This document shows, piece after piece, positions 1-6,631 of a DNA stretch of 32,991 nucleotides. Below the pieces are notes generated by a model. That model did no database searches. It had not been told where the DNA came from and was given only the letters and a program-made list of their open reading frames with translations. How positions within the stretch are numbered: the stretch's first letter is position 1; each line of letters starts with the position of its first letter. Made by a program: the position numbers and the translations under genes. Source of the DNA: a virus; the IMG/VR virus record IMGVR_UViG_3300020436_001424, positions 1 to 32,991 of that record; one strand, given 5' to 3'.

Positions 1-667
1 TATGAAAACCTTTAGGGCAGTTATAATCTGACCAAGTTATTTCATATTGAGTACCTAGATAATATATTGTTCCGTTATCTGACTTTCTATGAAAGTGTCC
101 TGATAATACTTTTTCAAAACGATTAAATTGTTGCATTTCTAAACCGTGTTCATTGATATGTCCTTTGTGCATTTCAAAACCTTTAACTTCTAAATGACCC
201 ATTGCAATCTGAGCAGTTGAGTTGTCTATTGCATAGATACTTTCTTCTTCAATATCAGGTGCAATCCAAGGTAATAATAATATATCTAAACCATCAAAGT
301 TAACCGTTGTCGGTTTCTCGTATATAAAAGGTTCGTTGACACCATCGTGGGAAGTAATAAGTTGTTGCATAGCATTAATCTCATTTGTATTCTTATAATA
401 GGTATCGTGGTTACCTAATATAATATGAGTATCAATCTTCTTATCCCAAAGTCTTTTCCAAAACTTATGTTGAAAATTATGTGCTGTGTTATAATTAATA
501 AACTTTCGTCTATCAACTACATCGCCTAAATGAATTAGTGTCGTAATATTATGTTCTTGCAAATATGGAAAAAATATCTCATCATAGAAACGATTGAAAT
601 ATTTTATAAATGCAGGACTATCATTACGAGCACCAAAATGTGTGTCATTAAGTAGTGCTATCTTCAT
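1..667 (-). CDS. 47: Recombination endonuclease subunit gp47 (SbcD/Mre11-like), 3' part outside window
   Basis: Nuclease subunit of the T4 gp46/gp47 complex, which resects double-strand ends for recombination-dependent replication. About 222 residues are visible and the frame stays open to base 1; T4 gp47 is about 339 residues, so the C-terminal third lies outside. All metallophosphoesterase motifs of the N-terminal half can be read: DTHFG near residue 8, a GDVVDR block, GNHD, a GHLEVKG block and GHFH. The start codon (665-667) overlaps by one base the stop of the small upstream gene, so translation is probably coupled. The partner gene 46 would be expected just beyond the left edge, as in T4-like phages. 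Confidence 0.9.
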   Translation of the reverse strand, partial: MKIALLNDTHFGARNDSPAFIKYFNRFYDEIFFPYLQEHNITTLIHLGDVVDRRKFINYNTAHNFQHKFWKRLWDKKIDTHIILGNHDTYYKNTNEINAMQQLITSHDGVNEPFIYEKPTTVNFDGLDILLLPWIAPDIEEESIYAIDNSTAQIAMGHLEVKGFEMHKGHINEHGLEMQQFNRFEKVLSGHFHRKSDNGTIYYLGTQYEITWSDYNCPKGFH

Positions 668-843
668 TATAATACATCATCAGGAGGCCATTTTGTAGCC
701 TTCAATTTGTCCTTTGCTCTTAATTTTAGTTTCTTTAAATTTTTTAAATCAAACCAAGACTTCCAACCTCGGTCTGTTTTTCTTTCCATTTCTTTAGTCA
801 ATACTAACTTTTTCAAGTCTTTGTGTTTTTCTTTTGCTGTCAT
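667..843 (-). CDS. Small basic protein between genes 55 and 47
   Basis: A 58-residue ORF, very rich in lysine, starting MTAKEKHKDLKK and ending KWPPDDVL. Its ATG (841-843) overlaps the TGA stop of gene 55, and its TAA shares a base with the ATG of gene 47. It therefore fills exactly the space between two conserved genes with both junctions translationally coupled, which is the main reason to accept it. No domain is recognised. A role with the 55 or 47 products is only suggested by position; the charge would suit nucleic-acid binding, but that is a guess. Confidence 0.7.
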   Translation of the reverse strand: MTAKEKHKDLKKLVLTKEMERKTDRGWKSWFDLKNLKKLKLRAKDKLKATKWPPDDVL

Positions 844-1409
844 AGAAAATCTTCCAAGTTTGCTTTTGCCTTTCTTACTCTTTTCTTTGTTGCACCTTTA
901 GTTGTTTTTTTCTTAATAGGTTCACTAGTCTTTTCATCTGTTGGTATATTCTTTTGTAGAAATTCTGTAAATTGATTTTTAAACTCTCTATCATCACCAG
1001 GTTGTAAAGCATAATCATCATAATTTGCGTCCTGGATTAGTTTCTGTTTGATAGTAGTTTGTTTCTTTTCTTTTTGTATTCTTCTCACAAAGGCATAATA
1101 AATTATCTGCGTAAAATACGCAAACGGATTGTTTGACTTTTTAGGATTAAAGTTATCCAGATATTGCAAACAATTTTCTATGCCATCTGATATCATATCG
1201 TCTCTAAATGTATAATTGATAAAGTTAGGTCTGTAAGACAAATGGTTAGCGATTTTTAAAAAACACTCACCTATATAATTGGTTACTGGTGGGTTCTTTC
1301 TTTTTCGTTTTTTTGCCTTCTCACACTTCTCTTTGTATTCAATCATAGCGGCTAGAAACTCTTTGTTATCAACATAATGTTCTTTTTTAGTTGTACTTCT
1401 TCTTGCCAT
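840..1409 (-). CDS. 55: Late-transcription sigma factor gp55
   Basis: Phage sigma factor that directs host RNA polymerase core to TATAAATA late promoters. The 189-residue length matches T4 gp55 (185). The sigma region 2-like core is clear: YVDNKEF near the N-terminus, NYIGECFLKIANHLS, then DDMISDGIENC, NPFAYFTQIIYYAFVRRIQKE. The extreme C-terminus is NLEDFL, resembling the short hydrophobic clamp-binding motif at the C-terminus of T4 gp55 (SLDFL), through which late transcription is tied to the replication clamp. Late promoters that this factor should use recur throughout the window. A sigma70-like promoter lies immediately upstream and would leave almost no leader. Confidence 0.93.
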   Translation of the reverse strand: MARRSTTKKEHYVDNKEFLAAMIEYKEKCEKAKKRKRKNPPVTNYIGECFLKIANHLSYRPNFINYTFRDDMISDGIENCLQYLDNFNPKKSNNPFAYFTQIIYYAFVRRIQKEKKQTTIKQKLIQDANYDDYALQPGDDREFKNQFTEFLQKNIPTDEKTSEPIKKKTTKGATKKRVRKAKANLEDFL

Positions 1410-1418
1410 AATTATCTC

Positions 1419-1447
1419 ACTATACTATATTTTGTTGTTAAGGTCAA
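1419..1447 (-). promoter_or_regulatory. Sigma70-type promoter for gene 55
   Basis: On the minus strand, TTGACC (1447-1442), a 17-base spacer, then TATAGT (1424-1419). The -35 is preceded by GC, giving the same GCTTGAC core as two other promoters here. Transcription would begin about 3 bases before the gene 55 ATG, so the message would be nearly leaderless unless the true start site is shifted. Confidence 0.55.
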
Positions 1448-1484
1448 GCTCCTAACTAATTTTGCCGTCCCATATGATAGGTGC

Positions 1485-1513
1485 TTGACAAGGTGAATTT
1501 TTGGTGTTATATT
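1485..1513 (+). promoter_or_regulatory. Sigma70-type promoter on the plus strand, no gene downstream
   Basis: TTGACA (1485-1490), exactly 17 bases, TATATT (1508-1513), with the GCTTGACA form of -35 seen at the early-type promoters. It points rightwards, against all genes. No plausible plus-strand ORF follows. A short hairpin, CAGCG-TGT-CGCTG (1514-1526), begins right after the -10 box. Confidence 0.45.
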
Positions 1514-1559
1514 CAGCGTGTCGCTGGTTGCTAGAGAATATATTAAAGAGATACTATTA

Positions 1560-2030
1560 TTAGTGTATCGTCTTATCTTTCTTTTTAAGGTCATCAAAGT
1601 CATCAAATATTTCCTCAAACTCTTCTCGTTCGGACGGCGACATCATTTCTCGGTCCATTAACTTACGAGTTCTCTCATTTTCTTCTCGTCTTACTAACTT
1701 GTCATAGTTGTTATAATCTACGATAACACTTCTATAACTTTTAATCATTTCATTACTTGCATTTGTTATTGTCAAAATTTTATCTTTAGGTATGGTAACC
1801 AATTTATCGTTAGTGTAGCCTGCCCATTTTACTAGAGCAATATAATCTTTGATACCTATGTTTGTTATTTGAGGTACATACTTTACTTCTAAAGGTTTAT
1901 CAAGTGTAAGTAAAGGTTTGTTTTGTTCGGCGTGTGCAATCTCGCATACAATATCAGTACCATTAATCAACTTAATGATTTTGATTTTAGTAGTACCGTC
2001 TGGTTTCATTTCGTTAGGATTGTTAGGCAT
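1560..2030 (-). CDS. Sm/Lsm-like small protein, conserved type in marine T4-like phages
   Basis: 156 residues. The first ~110 look like the small beta-barrel proteins often found near uvsW in marine T4-like phages: IKLINGTDIVCEI, a central LTLDKPLEV strand, ALVKWAGYT, then IPKDKILTI. This resembles an Sm/Lsm-type fold, which suggests RNA binding, but the match is by pattern only. The last 45 residues are charged and probably helical, ending in a very acidic EEFEEIFDDFDD stretch. The start has a GGAG ribosome site and lies 3 bases after the uvsW stop region. An AATAAATA late-type element lies inside uvsW at 2090-2097 and could give late expression. Confidence 0.65.
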   Translation of the reverse strand: MPNNPNEMKPDGTTKIKIIKLINGTDIVCEIAHAEQNKPLLTLDKPLEVKYVPQITNIGIKDYIALVKWAGYTNDKLVTIPKDKILTITNASNEMIKSYRSVIVDYNNYDKLVRREENERTRKLMDREMMSPSEREEFEEIFDDFDDLKKKDKTIH

Positions 2031-2033
2031 AGA

Positions 2034-3512
2034 TTACTCCTTTAGTTCTACATTATGAATTTCATAATCAAAACTCTCTTCATTGTAAATATTTATTCTT
2101 TCTCGGAAGTGCTGAAGAGTATAATTTTCTTTTTCTCCATATGACACATCATCAGCAATATCATATAAAGTTGCATTTGTTTTGTTATCTCCTAGTCGTA
2201 AACCACGACCAATAGATTGTAAGTTTCTTATCCTACTCTTACTAGGACTAGAAAAAACAATATTATGTAAGTTTCGTATATTGATACCAGTTGAAAATGT
2301 ACCATAACTTGCGACAATAATCGCACTATCCGATTTTTCTGTAATTGCTCTAATTTCTTCTCTTTCATCAGCGTTTACTCCTCCGTATACAAAGAATACT
2401 TTTCTTTCAGGATCCTTTAGTCTTATAAGTTCTTCTAATACTTTACCGTGTTTCTCAACATATTGAAATAAACACAATGTATTACCTTGTAGACCAACAC
2501 ATAGATTTTTTATATAGTTGTTTCTACTCTTACTAGCACACAAATAATCCATTTCTTCTTGGTATGTTTTATCTTTTAGATAATCTCTAGCGTTTTTACC
2601 GTGTTGTAATATCAAACAATGTATTTTAAACTTCGCTAGTTGTTTCTTTTCTATCAAGTCTGTCGTTTGTGCTACTCTATTGACAGCACCAAATAAACCT
2701 TCTAATACTAGTTTATGTGTTTTAGAACCATCTAAAGTACCTGTCATACCTATTCTGTATTTGCAATTAGTCATCTTTGTCATTATAGTTGTTAGGGACT
2801 GGGATTTAAATAAATGTGCTTCGTCACCAATAACAACACCAAAGTCTGCAAACCACTTTTTAGGTAGTTTATATACAGATTGCCAAGTAGATATAACAAC
2901 TCTTTTAGTTGTATCTTTTTCGTGTCCTTGATATATTCTATGAATATGTTTTACATTATATCCATAATCTCTAAAATCTTTATACAATTGTTCTACTAGT
3001 GAAGTTGTAGGTACAATAATTAATACTTTATTTGCTTTTCTTTCTTTTAATCTTAATAGTTGAAATCTTAAAATCAAATATGCAATCAATGATTTACCAC
3101 TAGCAGTTGGCGACAATAGTAAACATCTGTCTTCTTGTATTGCGTGATAAAACGCATTGAATTGATAATCTCTAATCTGTAAAGGTATGTTTAATGCCTT
3201 ACAAAATTTAGCACACTCTATCTTATCTAGTGGTTTATTATTTTCTTTTATCTTTGTAATAACTTGTATATTATTATCTTCACAAAACTTCTTAACATAT
3301 GGCAAAAGACCATAGTATATTTCACCTTTTGCATATTTAAATAATCTTATTTTACCATCCCAATATCTATTTCTATATTGTGGCATAAACTTATAACCAG
3401 GTACTTCAAAAGTAAAAAACTCACTTAACTCTCTACGAATATCGCTCTCAGCGTCTATCGTAAGATACACCTCGTCTTTCTTTTCAATTATAATATAACG
3501 ATTTACTACCAT
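2034..3512 (-). CDS. uvsW: UvsW superfamily 2 helicase
   Basis: RNA-DNA and DNA helicase that unwinds R-loops and recombination intermediates and switches T4-type phages from origin-dependent to recombination-dependent replication. 492 residues, close to T4 UvsW. The N-terminal UvsW domain is seen around residues 35-60 (VPGYKFMPQYRNRYWDGKIR). Helicase motifs in order: Walker A SPTASGKS (134-141), GDEAH (229-233), MTGTL (256-260), and the arginine-finger motif QSIGRGLRLG near residue 432. It sits between the oxygenase gene and the Sm-like gene with gaps of 1-3 bases, so it belongs to the uvsY operon. Confidence 0.95.
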   Translation of the reverse strand: MVVNRYIIIEKKDEVYLTIDAESDIRRELSEFFTFEVPGYKFMPQYRNRYWDGKIRLFKYAKGEIYYGLLPYVKKFCEDNNIQVITKIKENNKPLDKIECAKFCKALNIPLQIRDYQFNAFYHAIQEDRCLLLSPTASGKSLIAYLILRFQLLRLKERKANKVLIIVPTTSLVEQLYKDFRDYGYNVKHIHRIYQGHEKDTTKRVVISTWQSVYKLPKKWFADFGVVIGDEAHLFKSQSLTTIMTKMTNCKYRIGMTGTLDGSKTHKLVLEGLFGAVNRVAQTTDLIEKKQLAKFKIHCLILQHGKNARDYLKDKTYQEEMDYLCASKSRNNYIKNLCVGLQGNTLCLFQYVEKHGKVLEELIRLKDPERKVFFVYGGVNADEREEIRAITEKSDSAIIVASYGTFSTGINIRNLHNIVFSSPSKSRIRNLQSIGRGLRLGDNKTNATLYDIADDVSYGEKENYTLQHFRERINIYNEESFDYEIHNVELKE

Positions 3513-3513
3513 T

Positions 3514-4086
3514 TTATTGAAACTTCGTGCCTAATGTCCAACCTACTAATGATTTTCTAAAACCTGTTTTTACAGGCAATACTCTATGCCATAGACCAGA
3601 ATAAAATATAATCATTGTGCCTGGTGTAATTTTATCAAACTTATGAAATGTTGTTTTCTTTGGGTCTGGGTGTGGTTCGCAAATCTCTAATTCACCACCA
3701 GTATACTCATCATTTAAACATAATGTAAAACTTACTTTTCGTACCGTCTGGTCTCTATAAGCGTGAGTATGTGTATCTTGGTGCCAACCATAATGATGAC
3801 CTACGCCATAAGTTGTATATTGGAAATCTTCAAACTTCTTTAGTTTAAAGTGCCACATACATTCCTCGTTTGCTTGATTGATTGCAGGAGTTATATTGTC
3901 TATAAGATATTTGTCATTTAAGAAACAGCCTTTGCTATCTCTTATTGTATTCATACCTTCTTTGCCGTGAATTTTTAAGTCAACAAGTTTTTTCTGTTTT
4001 GCTATCTCGTCAACCTTTTGTAGAAACTCTTTACTAAAGGCATTATCTCTACGCCAATAAATCTTATTGCCTATGTAGTGTGCCAT
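3514..4086 (-). CDS. 2OG-Fe(II) oxygenase, prolyl-4-hydroxylase type
   Basis: 190-residue non-haem iron dioxygenase expected to use 2-oxoglutarate and oxygen to hydroxylate a protein or small substrate. The iron triad is visible: HQD in YGWHQDTH, and the distal histidine in GLWHRVLP, followed about ten residues later by the arginine of GFRKSLVGW that would hold 2-oxoglutarate. Length and core agree with the prolyl-4-hydroxylase-like proteins common in marine T4-like phages. Its ATG overlaps the uvsY stop (TAATG). The substrate is unknown; position in the recombination operon hints at early expression. Confidence 0.88.
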   Translation of the reverse strand: MAHYIGNKIYWRRDNAFSKEFLQKVDEIAKQKKLVDLKIHGKEGMNTIRDSKGCFLNDKYLIDNITPAINQANEECMWHFKLKKFEDFQYTTYGVGHHYGWHQDTHTHAYRDQTVRKVSFTLCLNDEYTGGELEICEPHPDPKKTTFHKFDKITPGTMIIFYSGLWHRVLPVKTGFRKSLVGWTLGTKFQ

Positions 4087-4514
4087 TAAATCGCTCCGCT
4101 AGTAAACTTACGCCACTCAATCGCATCCTTTATTAAAAATCCTCTATTTTGTATTTGTCTGATTGTTCTATCTAGGAAGTCAACAATAGTTTCCAAGTAA
4201 TCTACTTTTTGTTTTATCTTCTGATAATCTTCGTCTGCTTCAATATACTTGTCTACATCTTGTTTTAGAATTTTTAGATTGAATGGTTTTTGTTGATATA
4301 CCATAGGGTCTGCTTTACCTGTATAGTATTCCCATTTATGTAATTTAATTGTTGCAAGTTCAGCACTTGCTTTAGTTTTCATTAACTTAAACTTATTGTA
4401 ATGTTTCAAAAATTCATTATGTAATTGTGGTGTTTTAAGAGCTTCTAAATCCAACTCCGTATCATTAATCTTTAGTTTTTTCTCAACGATATCTTGTAAT
4501 TCTTCAAGTGTCAT
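4086..4514 (-). CDS. uvsY: Recombination mediator UvsY
   Basis: Loads the UvsX recombinase onto single-stranded DNA coated with gp32. 142 residues against 137 in T4. Characteristic blocks are the KASAELATIKLHKWEYYTGK segment in the middle and the C-terminal GFLIKDAIEWRKFTSG. It is the first gene of a run reading uvsY, oxygenase, uvsW, Sm-like protein. An AAGGTGA ribosome site precedes the ATG and a sigma70-type promoter lies in the short gap upstream. Confidence 0.93.
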   Translation of the reverse strand: MTLEELQDIVEKKLKINDTELDLEALKTPQLHNEFLKHYNKFKLMKTKASAELATIKLHKWEYYTGKADPMVYQQKPFNLKILKQDVDKYIEADEDYQKIKQKVDYLETIVDFLDRTIRQIQNRGFLIKDAIEWRKFTSGAI

Positions 4515-4543
4515 ATTATTTTTTCACCTTTGTTAGCCTTATA

Positions 4544-4572
4544 ATATTATACTATTTTTAGTGCTTTGTCAA
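4544..4572 (-). promoter_or_regulatory. Sigma70-type promoter for the uvsY operon
   Basis: Minus strand TTGACA (4572-4567) followed by overlapping -10 candidates: TAATAT after 17 bases (4549-4544) or TATAAT after 15 (4551-4546). The -35 context AAAAGCTTGACAAA is the same as at the AlkB-type gene. It would drive uvsY and the genes behind it early in infection. Confidence 0.65.
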
Positions 4573-4576
4573 GCTT

Positions 4577-5203
4577 TTACGATTGCGTAAGTGTGGATTT
4601 TTTACCTGGTTCAGCAAAATCGTACAATGTATATTTGAAGTTTACCGTTGAAGTTAAGTATTGTACATCTGTCGCTTGTGTTGAGAAACCAACACCAGAT
4701 AAACCTGTTGGAAATATGTCTGTAAATCTTACTTCTTTTATTACATTGTTTTTTGCTGATAATATTGATAGTGTGGCGTCTGATAAAGAAGCACCTACAT
4801 TTACGGCAGTTCCTTCTCTACCTGCAAATTTACTTACACCAGATAGTTCTTTACCTTGCGTAGGAAATCTATCTCTACCTGCTTCTATTAAATTTGCATA
4901 TTCACTATGGTCAGCAGGAAAACCTAAACTTCTTAACCAAGTGTATATCTCTTCAAAGTTATCAAACTTTTCATCTACTAAAAATGTCAATGATAAATCA
5001 CCAAACTCTAATTTAGTGCCTGGTAAAGGTATATCCTTTAATGTAGTTAGTTGTACAGCATTACCTAGATTGATACCTGGTATATTAACTTCTGTACAGA
5101 AAAACTCCACTTTAGGTAGTTTTGCAATACTGAATTTAAATTGACTAGGACTAGCATAGTCTTGTTGCGTAGGTTGTCTACTAATTGAGTTAATAGTTGT
5201 CAT
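4577..5203 (-). CDS. T4-like virion structural protein, tail-tube-like fold
   Basis: 208 residues of the type seen next to uvsY in many marine T4-like phages. Blocks that recall the tube-protein family (gp19, gp54, gp48): SQFKFSIAKLPKVEFF, EVNIPGINLG, DIPLPGTKLEFGDLSLTFLV, then NFEEIYTWLRSLGFP. It is probably a baseplate or tube-associated component; I cannot assign one T4 gene number. The start at MTTINSIS fits the family N-terminus. A perfect TATAAATA lies so close upstream that the predicted transcript would begin at the ATG itself. The region after the stop carries the uvsY promoter. Confidence 0.65.
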   Translation of the reverse strand: MTTINSISRQPTQQDYASPSQFKFSIAKLPKVEFFCTEVNIPGINLGNAVQLTTLKDIPLPGTKLEFGDLSLTFLVDEKFDNFEEIYTWLRSLGFPADHSEYANLIEAGRDRFPTQGKELSGVSKFAGREGTAVNVGASLSDATLSILSAKNNVIKEVRFTDIFPTGLSGVGFSTQATDVQYLTSTVNFKYTLYDFAEPGKKSTLTQS

Positions 5204-5208
5204 ACTAC

Positions 5209-5216
5209 TATTTATA
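5209..5216 (-). promoter_or_regulatory. T4-type late promoter (TATAAATA), possibly leaderless
   Basis: TATAAATA on the minus strand, ending 5 bases before the ATG of the tube-like gene. With T4 spacing the transcript would start at or next to the start codon. Confidence 0.55.
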
Positions 5217-5228
5217 CGACCTAATAAT

Positions 5229-5248
5229 CCCCTAGTAAAAACTAGGGG
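5229..5248 (-). terminator. Hairpin downstream of the AlkB-type gene
   Basis: Perfect 8-bp stem CCCCTAGT / ACTAGGGG with an AAAA loop on the plus strand (TTTT on the minus strand). It lies 8 bases after the stop of the AlkB-type gene. No T-run follows on either strand, so it may stabilise a 3' end or be a weak terminator rather than a classic one. Confidence 0.5.
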
Positions 5249-5255
5249 ACCGATA

Positions 5256-6320
5256 TTAGACTAGTTGTTTTGCGATTTCTTGTTCTTCTTTACTTGCATA
5301 ATCTCTATCCCATTTGTCTAAATGTTTCTTCATAAACTTTTTAAACAATGGTGGTATTAATGCAATTGTAAATAGAGTGAAATATCCAACACCTGTATTA
5401 GGAGCGCCAACATCATCAAGTTCCCAGAAGTGAGTTTCCCCTCTATCGTGGTGGTCTGCTTGTCTTCCGATTTCAATAAAGAACCAAGAAGTAAACAATG
5501 TTGAATTGTCCCAATTGTGTCTGTAATCAATAGGTTGAGATTTTACTCTTATCAAACCATAATGTTCCAGATAGTTCAAAGCTTCTAATTCAAAGTTTGA
5601 AATTACCCACATTACAGCAAGACAAGTAATACCTACCCAACCACCTGCCATAAAGAAAAGTGCTACGGTAGGTACGGACATTAGATAACCTCTAATCCAT
5701 CTATTATCAAAACTGATAAAAGATTTATCTAATCTTTGTAATCTTGCTTTCTCCATTTCAAAAAGAAACTTTGATTGACCAAGATATGAAAGTAGATAAT
5801 GTCCATAGATTGTACGACCACGAGGAGCAGTCGCTGGGTCGTCTTCTGTCGCAAGTTCTAAATGATGATTATAACAATGAGCATAACAGAAATGTGCTGA
5901 CCCACTTAACGCCATCATCCATCTACTAATAACAAAAGCAAAACCTTTTGTATGCGATAGTTCGTGTCCGTAGATGATACCGATACCTAAAAAGATACCA
6001 GCTGATAAGGTAGTGCCTACAAGTTCTAGTCCTGTGATACCGCTAAAAATTTTGTATGCGACAGCACATTGTAGAAATATAAACACAGGTAACATAAGAT
6101 ACATAACCGTGTTTTGCAACCAAGCAATACCTAGTGTTTCTCCGTTTTCATCAACGGCACCTTTCGTCTGCTTTGTGATTAATGTATCTAGTATTATTCC
6201 AACACCTAATAACGCAACGCCAGTCCACGCAAATAGACCGCCATACAATATTGATATTGCTGTTGTGATTATTAATACTGGTGCAATGAAATAACGGACA
6301 TTAGTTAATAACTTTAACAT
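5256..6320 (-). CDS. AlkB-type integral membrane di-iron monooxygenase
   Basis: 354 residues of the membrane hydroxylase family that includes alkane 1-monooxygenase AlkB and xylene monooxygenase XylM. Several hydrophobic helices alternate with histidine boxes: HELSH (119-123), HCYNHH (148-153), NYLEHYGL (249-256) and RQADHH (286-291). AlkB has an extra histidine in the last box (RHSDHH) where this protein has Gln287, and the usual EHxxGHH box is AHCYNHH. The start is taken at 6320: AGGAGG sits at the right spacing there, while the longer frame to 6410 overlaps the promoter. No rubredoxin or reductase is in the window, so host electron donors would be needed. The substrate could be an alkane, fatty acid or other lipid. 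Confidence 0.8.
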   Translation of the reverse strand: MLKLLTNVRYFIAPVLIITTAISILYGGLFAWTGVALLGVGIILDTLITKQTKGAVDENGETLGIAWLQNTVMYLMLPVFIFLQCAVAYKIFSGITGLELVGTTLSAGIFLGIGIIYGHELSHTKGFAFVISRWMMALSGSAHFCYAHCYNHHLELATEDDPATAPRGRTIYGHYLLSYLGQSKFLFEMEKARLQRLDKSFISFDNRWIRGYLMSVPTVALFFMAGGWVGITCLAVMWVISNFELEALNYLEHYGLIRVKSQPIDYRHNWDNSTLFTSWFFIEIGRQADHHDRGETHFWELDDVGAPNTGVGYFTLFTIALIPPLFKKFMKKHLDKWDRDYASKEEQEIAKQLV

Positions 6321-6379
6321 AATGCCTCCTGTCCTTTCAGACATTAATTGCAAAGATAACTCGTTTATCTTATTAATAT

Positions 6380-6410
6380 TATTTATAACATAAGTGGTTT
6401 TATTTGTCAA
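6380..6410 (-). promoter_or_regulatory. Superimposed sigma70 and late promoter for the AlkB-type gene
   Basis: Minus strand TTGACA (6410-6405), exactly 17 bases, then TATAAATA (6387-6380). This is at once a near-perfect sigma70 promoter (TTGACA/TATAAA) and a perfect T4-type late element. The predicted leader is about 55 bases and contains AGGAGG. Confidence 0.75.
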
Positions 6411-6567
6411 GCTTTTGACGCATATAAGAAAATCTGAATATTCTAAAATTCTTAACTATTGTATCTGTAGGAATAGGTGCACCAAATAAATTTAGTGGTT
6501 TATCTTTGACTAGTTTTTTTATGTACAAAGGATTGTCTTCAAAGATTATGACATTGTTCTTTTTCAT
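6400..6567 (-). CDS. Possible 55-residue protein between the gene 23 terminator and the AlkB-type gene
   Basis: An ORF starting MKKNNVIIFEDNPLYIKK and ending SYMRQKLDK. It fills the gap between the gene 23 terminator and the AlkB-type promoter, and its last codons coincide with the -35 box. There is no clear ribosome binding site (ACCCT precedes the ATG), no recognised domain and no promoter of its own, so it would depend on read-through. It may be chance. Confidence 0.35.
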   Translation of the reverse strand: MKKNNVIIFEDNPLYIKKLVKDKPLNLFGAPIPTDTIVKNFRIFRFSYMRQKLDK

Positions 6568-6572
6568 AGGGT

Positions 6573-6605
6573 AAAAAAAAGGCGACCCGAAAGTCGCCTT
6601 TTTTC
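6573..6605 (-). terminator. Strong rho-independent terminator after gene 23
   Basis: Stem GGCGAC / GTCGCC (6581-6586 and 6593-6598), six-base loop, flanked by a run of A on one side and T on the other, so it reads as a terminator with a T8 tail on the minus strand and could also work on the plus strand. It closes the transcript of the major capsid gene about 27 bases after its stop. Confidence 0.9.
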
Positions 6606-6631
6606 GTTTTCAGTATAAACTGATATACAGA

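Noticed and set aside
1412-1618. A 68-codon minus-strand ORF upstream of gene 55
   Set aside because: It overlaps the Sm-like gene in another frame, covers two promoters and has no protein-like composition or ribosome site.
2090-2097. AATAAATA inside uvsW as a late promoter for the Sm-like gene
   Set aside because: One mismatch and inside coding sequence of an AT-rich genome; mentioned under the gene but not called.
4571-4592. Small inverted repeat TTACG-CAAT-CGTAA at the end of the tube-like gene
   Set aside because: Only five base pairs and no T-run of note, so not called a terminator.
4566-5144. A long plus-strand ORF (192 codons)
   Set aside because: It is the antisense shadow of the tube-like structural gene, which has family-like sequence on the minus strand.
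6321-6410. A 30-codon N-terminal extension of the AlkB-type protein
   Set aside because: It overlaps the promoter TTGACA-17-TATAAATA, while the ATG at 6320 has AGGAGG at good spacing and begins directly before the first membrane helix.
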